NCBI GenBank assembly: GCA_030673005.1
Contig: DAOVFI010000020.1
Location: 1-15,910, forward strand
DNA length: 15,910 bases
Reading direction: 5' to 3'
Source: Planctomycetales bacterium
Lineage (GTDB): Bacteria; Planctomycetota; Phycisphaerae; SM23-33
Below are positions 14,592-15,910 of this stretch, in pieces; position 1 is the first letter of the stretch; the number at the start of each line of letters is the position of its first letter. The position numbers were made by a program, and so were the translations under genes. The notes below the pieces were generated by a model. It made no database searches and had not been told where the DNA came from. It was given only the letters and a program-made list of their open reading frames with translations.

Positions 14592-15910
14592 ATGATAGCT
14601 CAGACTGTAGGTCTGCCTGAGATAGTTATCGTTATCATCTACCTGATGTTGATTGGTTATCTGGGGTGGCTTGGCTATCGTCGGACGAAGACGGCCACCG
14701 ATTACCTCATCGCCGGCAGGAAGGTGCATCCTTTCGTCATGGCGATGAGTTACGGTGCGACGTTCATCTCGACCAGCGCCATCGTCGGCTTCGGCGGCGT
14801 GGCGGGGTTATTCGGAATGAGCCTGCTGTGGCTGACGTTCCTGAACATCTTTGTCGGCGTCTTTATCGCGTTTGTTTTTCTCGGCGGGCCGACGCGCCAG
14901 ATGGGCCACCACCTCGACGCGCACACATTTCCCGAACTGCTGGGCCGGCGATTCGGCAGCAAGTTCATCCAGATATTTTCCGGTGTGATAATCTTCCTGT
15001 TTATCCCTCTGTACGCAGCGGCTGTGCTTATCGGCGGTTGCGAATTCATCGCCGCCCAGTTCGGGATTGAGTACATCGTCGCCTTGCTGGTTTTCAGCGT
15101 TCTGATAGCGGCCTACGTGGTGGTAGGCGGGCTTAAGGGCGTGATGTACACCGACGCACTGCAAGGTTCGATTATGTTTGTCGGCATGATCATTCTGCTG
15201 ATCTGGACGTACATCACTGTCGGCGGCGTATCGGGAGGTCATCAGTCGTTGACCGACCTGGCCGGCCTGGTTCCCGGAAAACTCAAGGCTATAGGGCACC
15301 AGGGCTGGACCGGCACACCCAAGTTCGGATGGGGCGCTCAAGGTTACAGCCTCTGGTGGATTGTTATCAGCACAATTGCAATGGGCGTGGGCATCGGCGT
15401 GCTGGCCCAGCCGCAACTTATTGTAAGGTTCATGACGGTCAAGAGCAAAAAGGAACTCAATCGCGCGGTGCTGATCGGCGGGGTGTTCATCGTGGTCATG
15501 ACGGGTGTCGCTTTTACGGTCGGCAGCCTTTCCAACGTGTTCTTCGCCCAGAAGGGTCGGCTCTTTACCGGACGTGTAATCAAGACGATCGACGCCGACA
15601 AGAACCAGTGTGTCCTGCAACTGATGAAGAAAAACGACGGCGGCCAGTGGGTTGACATCAAAGGCAAGAAGGCCCCGGTCGTCCTGGATAAAGACAAGCC
15701 CTACACCGGCGAATCGGTTCCGATCGGCGCGAAGGATGCGCCCATCGCTCAAGGTCGGAGTATCTCCATCGTCTATGCCAAAGGTAACGCCGGGCAGATT
15801 ATCCCAACCTACATCACCTCGGCAATGCCGAAATGGTTCAGCCTGCTGTTCCTGCTGGTCCTGCTGGCGGCGGCTATGAGCACACTTTCGAGCCAGTTCC
15901 ACGCCGTCGG
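14592..15910 (+). CDS. Sodium:solute symporter (SSS family), 3'-truncated by window
   Basis: This is a sodium-coupled transporter of the SSS family (PanF/PutP/SGLT relatives), an inner-membrane LeuT-fold protein. About 439 residues are visible and the frame is open to the edge. Features include a first helix (PEIVIVIIYLMLIGYLGWLG), the family signature RRTKTATDYLIAGRKVHPF, then SYGATFISTSAIVGFGGVAG, GGLKGVMYTDALQG in the middle, and AMGVGIGVLAQPQLIVRFMTVK. Helices alternate with short loops except for a polar insertion of about 78 residues (about 324-401, GRLFTGRV to YAKGNAG) between two helices, before IIPTYI. The insertion is beta-rich looking and unlike most SSS proteins. AGGAGA 7 nt before the ATG supports the start. 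Substrate is not identifiable; carboxylate or amino-acid transport is likely. Confidence 0.93.
   Translation, partial: MIAQTVGLPEIVIVIIYLMLIGYLGWLGYRRTKTATDYLIAGRKVHPFVMAMSYGATFISTSAIVGFGGVAGLFGMSLLWLTFLNIFVGVFIAFVFLGGPTRQMGHHLDAHTFPELLGRRFGSKFIQIFSGVIIFLFIPLYAAAVLIGGCEFIAAQFGIEYIVALLVFSVLIAAYVVVGGLKGVMYTDALQGSIMFVGMIILLIWTYITVGGVSGGHQSLTDLAGLVPGKLKAIGHQGWTGTPKFGWGAQGYSLWWIVISTIAMGVGIGVLAQPQLIVRFMTVKSKKELNRAVLIGGVFIVVMTGVAFTVGSLSNVFFAQKGRLFTGRVIKTIDADKNQCVLQLMKKNDGGQWVDIKGKKAPVVLDKDKPYTGESVPIGAKDAPIAQGRSISIVYAKGNAGQIIPTYITSAMPKWFSLLFLLVLLAAAMSTLSSQFHAV

Noticed and set aside
14808..15902. 364-aa minus-strand open frame opposite the symporter
   Set aside because: Composition is His/Gln/Asp-rich, as expected for an antisense shadow; the symporter frame on the plus strand is clear.

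Overview
The window is about 16 kb of GC-rich bacterial chromosome (roughly 55-60% G+C by eye), densely coded on both strands. There are no rRNA, tRNA, phage, transposase or CRISPR features. Most genes are conserved housekeeping families, so the lineage must be read from the accessory features. These are an APC permease fused to a PTS EIIA domain, a free-standing PtsN-like protein, a tandem inactive/active M16 peptidase pair, a large YidC, and an SSS symporter preceded by a small one-helix protein. Together they suggest Planctomycetota, most likely Phycisphaerae or a relative. This is an inference of moderate confidence.

Layout, left to right. Positions 4-3684 are on the minus strand: tyrA (prephenate/arogenate dehydrogenase), then the APC-EIIA fusion, then rsmE (16S rRNA methyltransferase). 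The 288-bp gap at 3685-3972 separates them from the divergent accA (3973-4998) and holds a repeat-like stretch. yidC follows at 5208-7334. A G-quadruplex-type motif lies just after yidC, then a small minus-strand two-helix membrane protein gene (7401-7688) broken by one in-frame TGA. Next are surE (7858-8625) and folC (8855-10237). Both have a promoter whose predicted start point lies only about 3-4 nt before the ATG, as in leaderless mRNAs. A 268-bp nested inverted-repeat element (10240-10507) separates folC from the convergent ptsN-like gene (10510-10977, minus).

From 11181 to the right edge everything is on the plus strand: an M16 peptidase homologue without zinc ligands, a pair of tandem hairpins (12428-12531), a zinc-competent M16 peptidase overlapping a hotdog thioesterase by 4 bp, then a 56-aa membrane protein and a sodium:solute symporter that runs off the window.

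How they may work together. The two M16 proteins have complementary defects: one keeps the R/Y substrate-binding pair, the other keeps HxxEH. They probably form one heterodimeric protease. The small protein and symporter probably form one transport unit. The EIIA domain on the APC permease and the separate PtsN-like protein point to phosphotransfer-based control of transport, but no EI or HPr is present here. The most notable non-coding content is the two complex palindromic elements, the leaderless-type promoters, and the nonsense-interrupted small gene. I found no clear sign of an entirely new multigene system.
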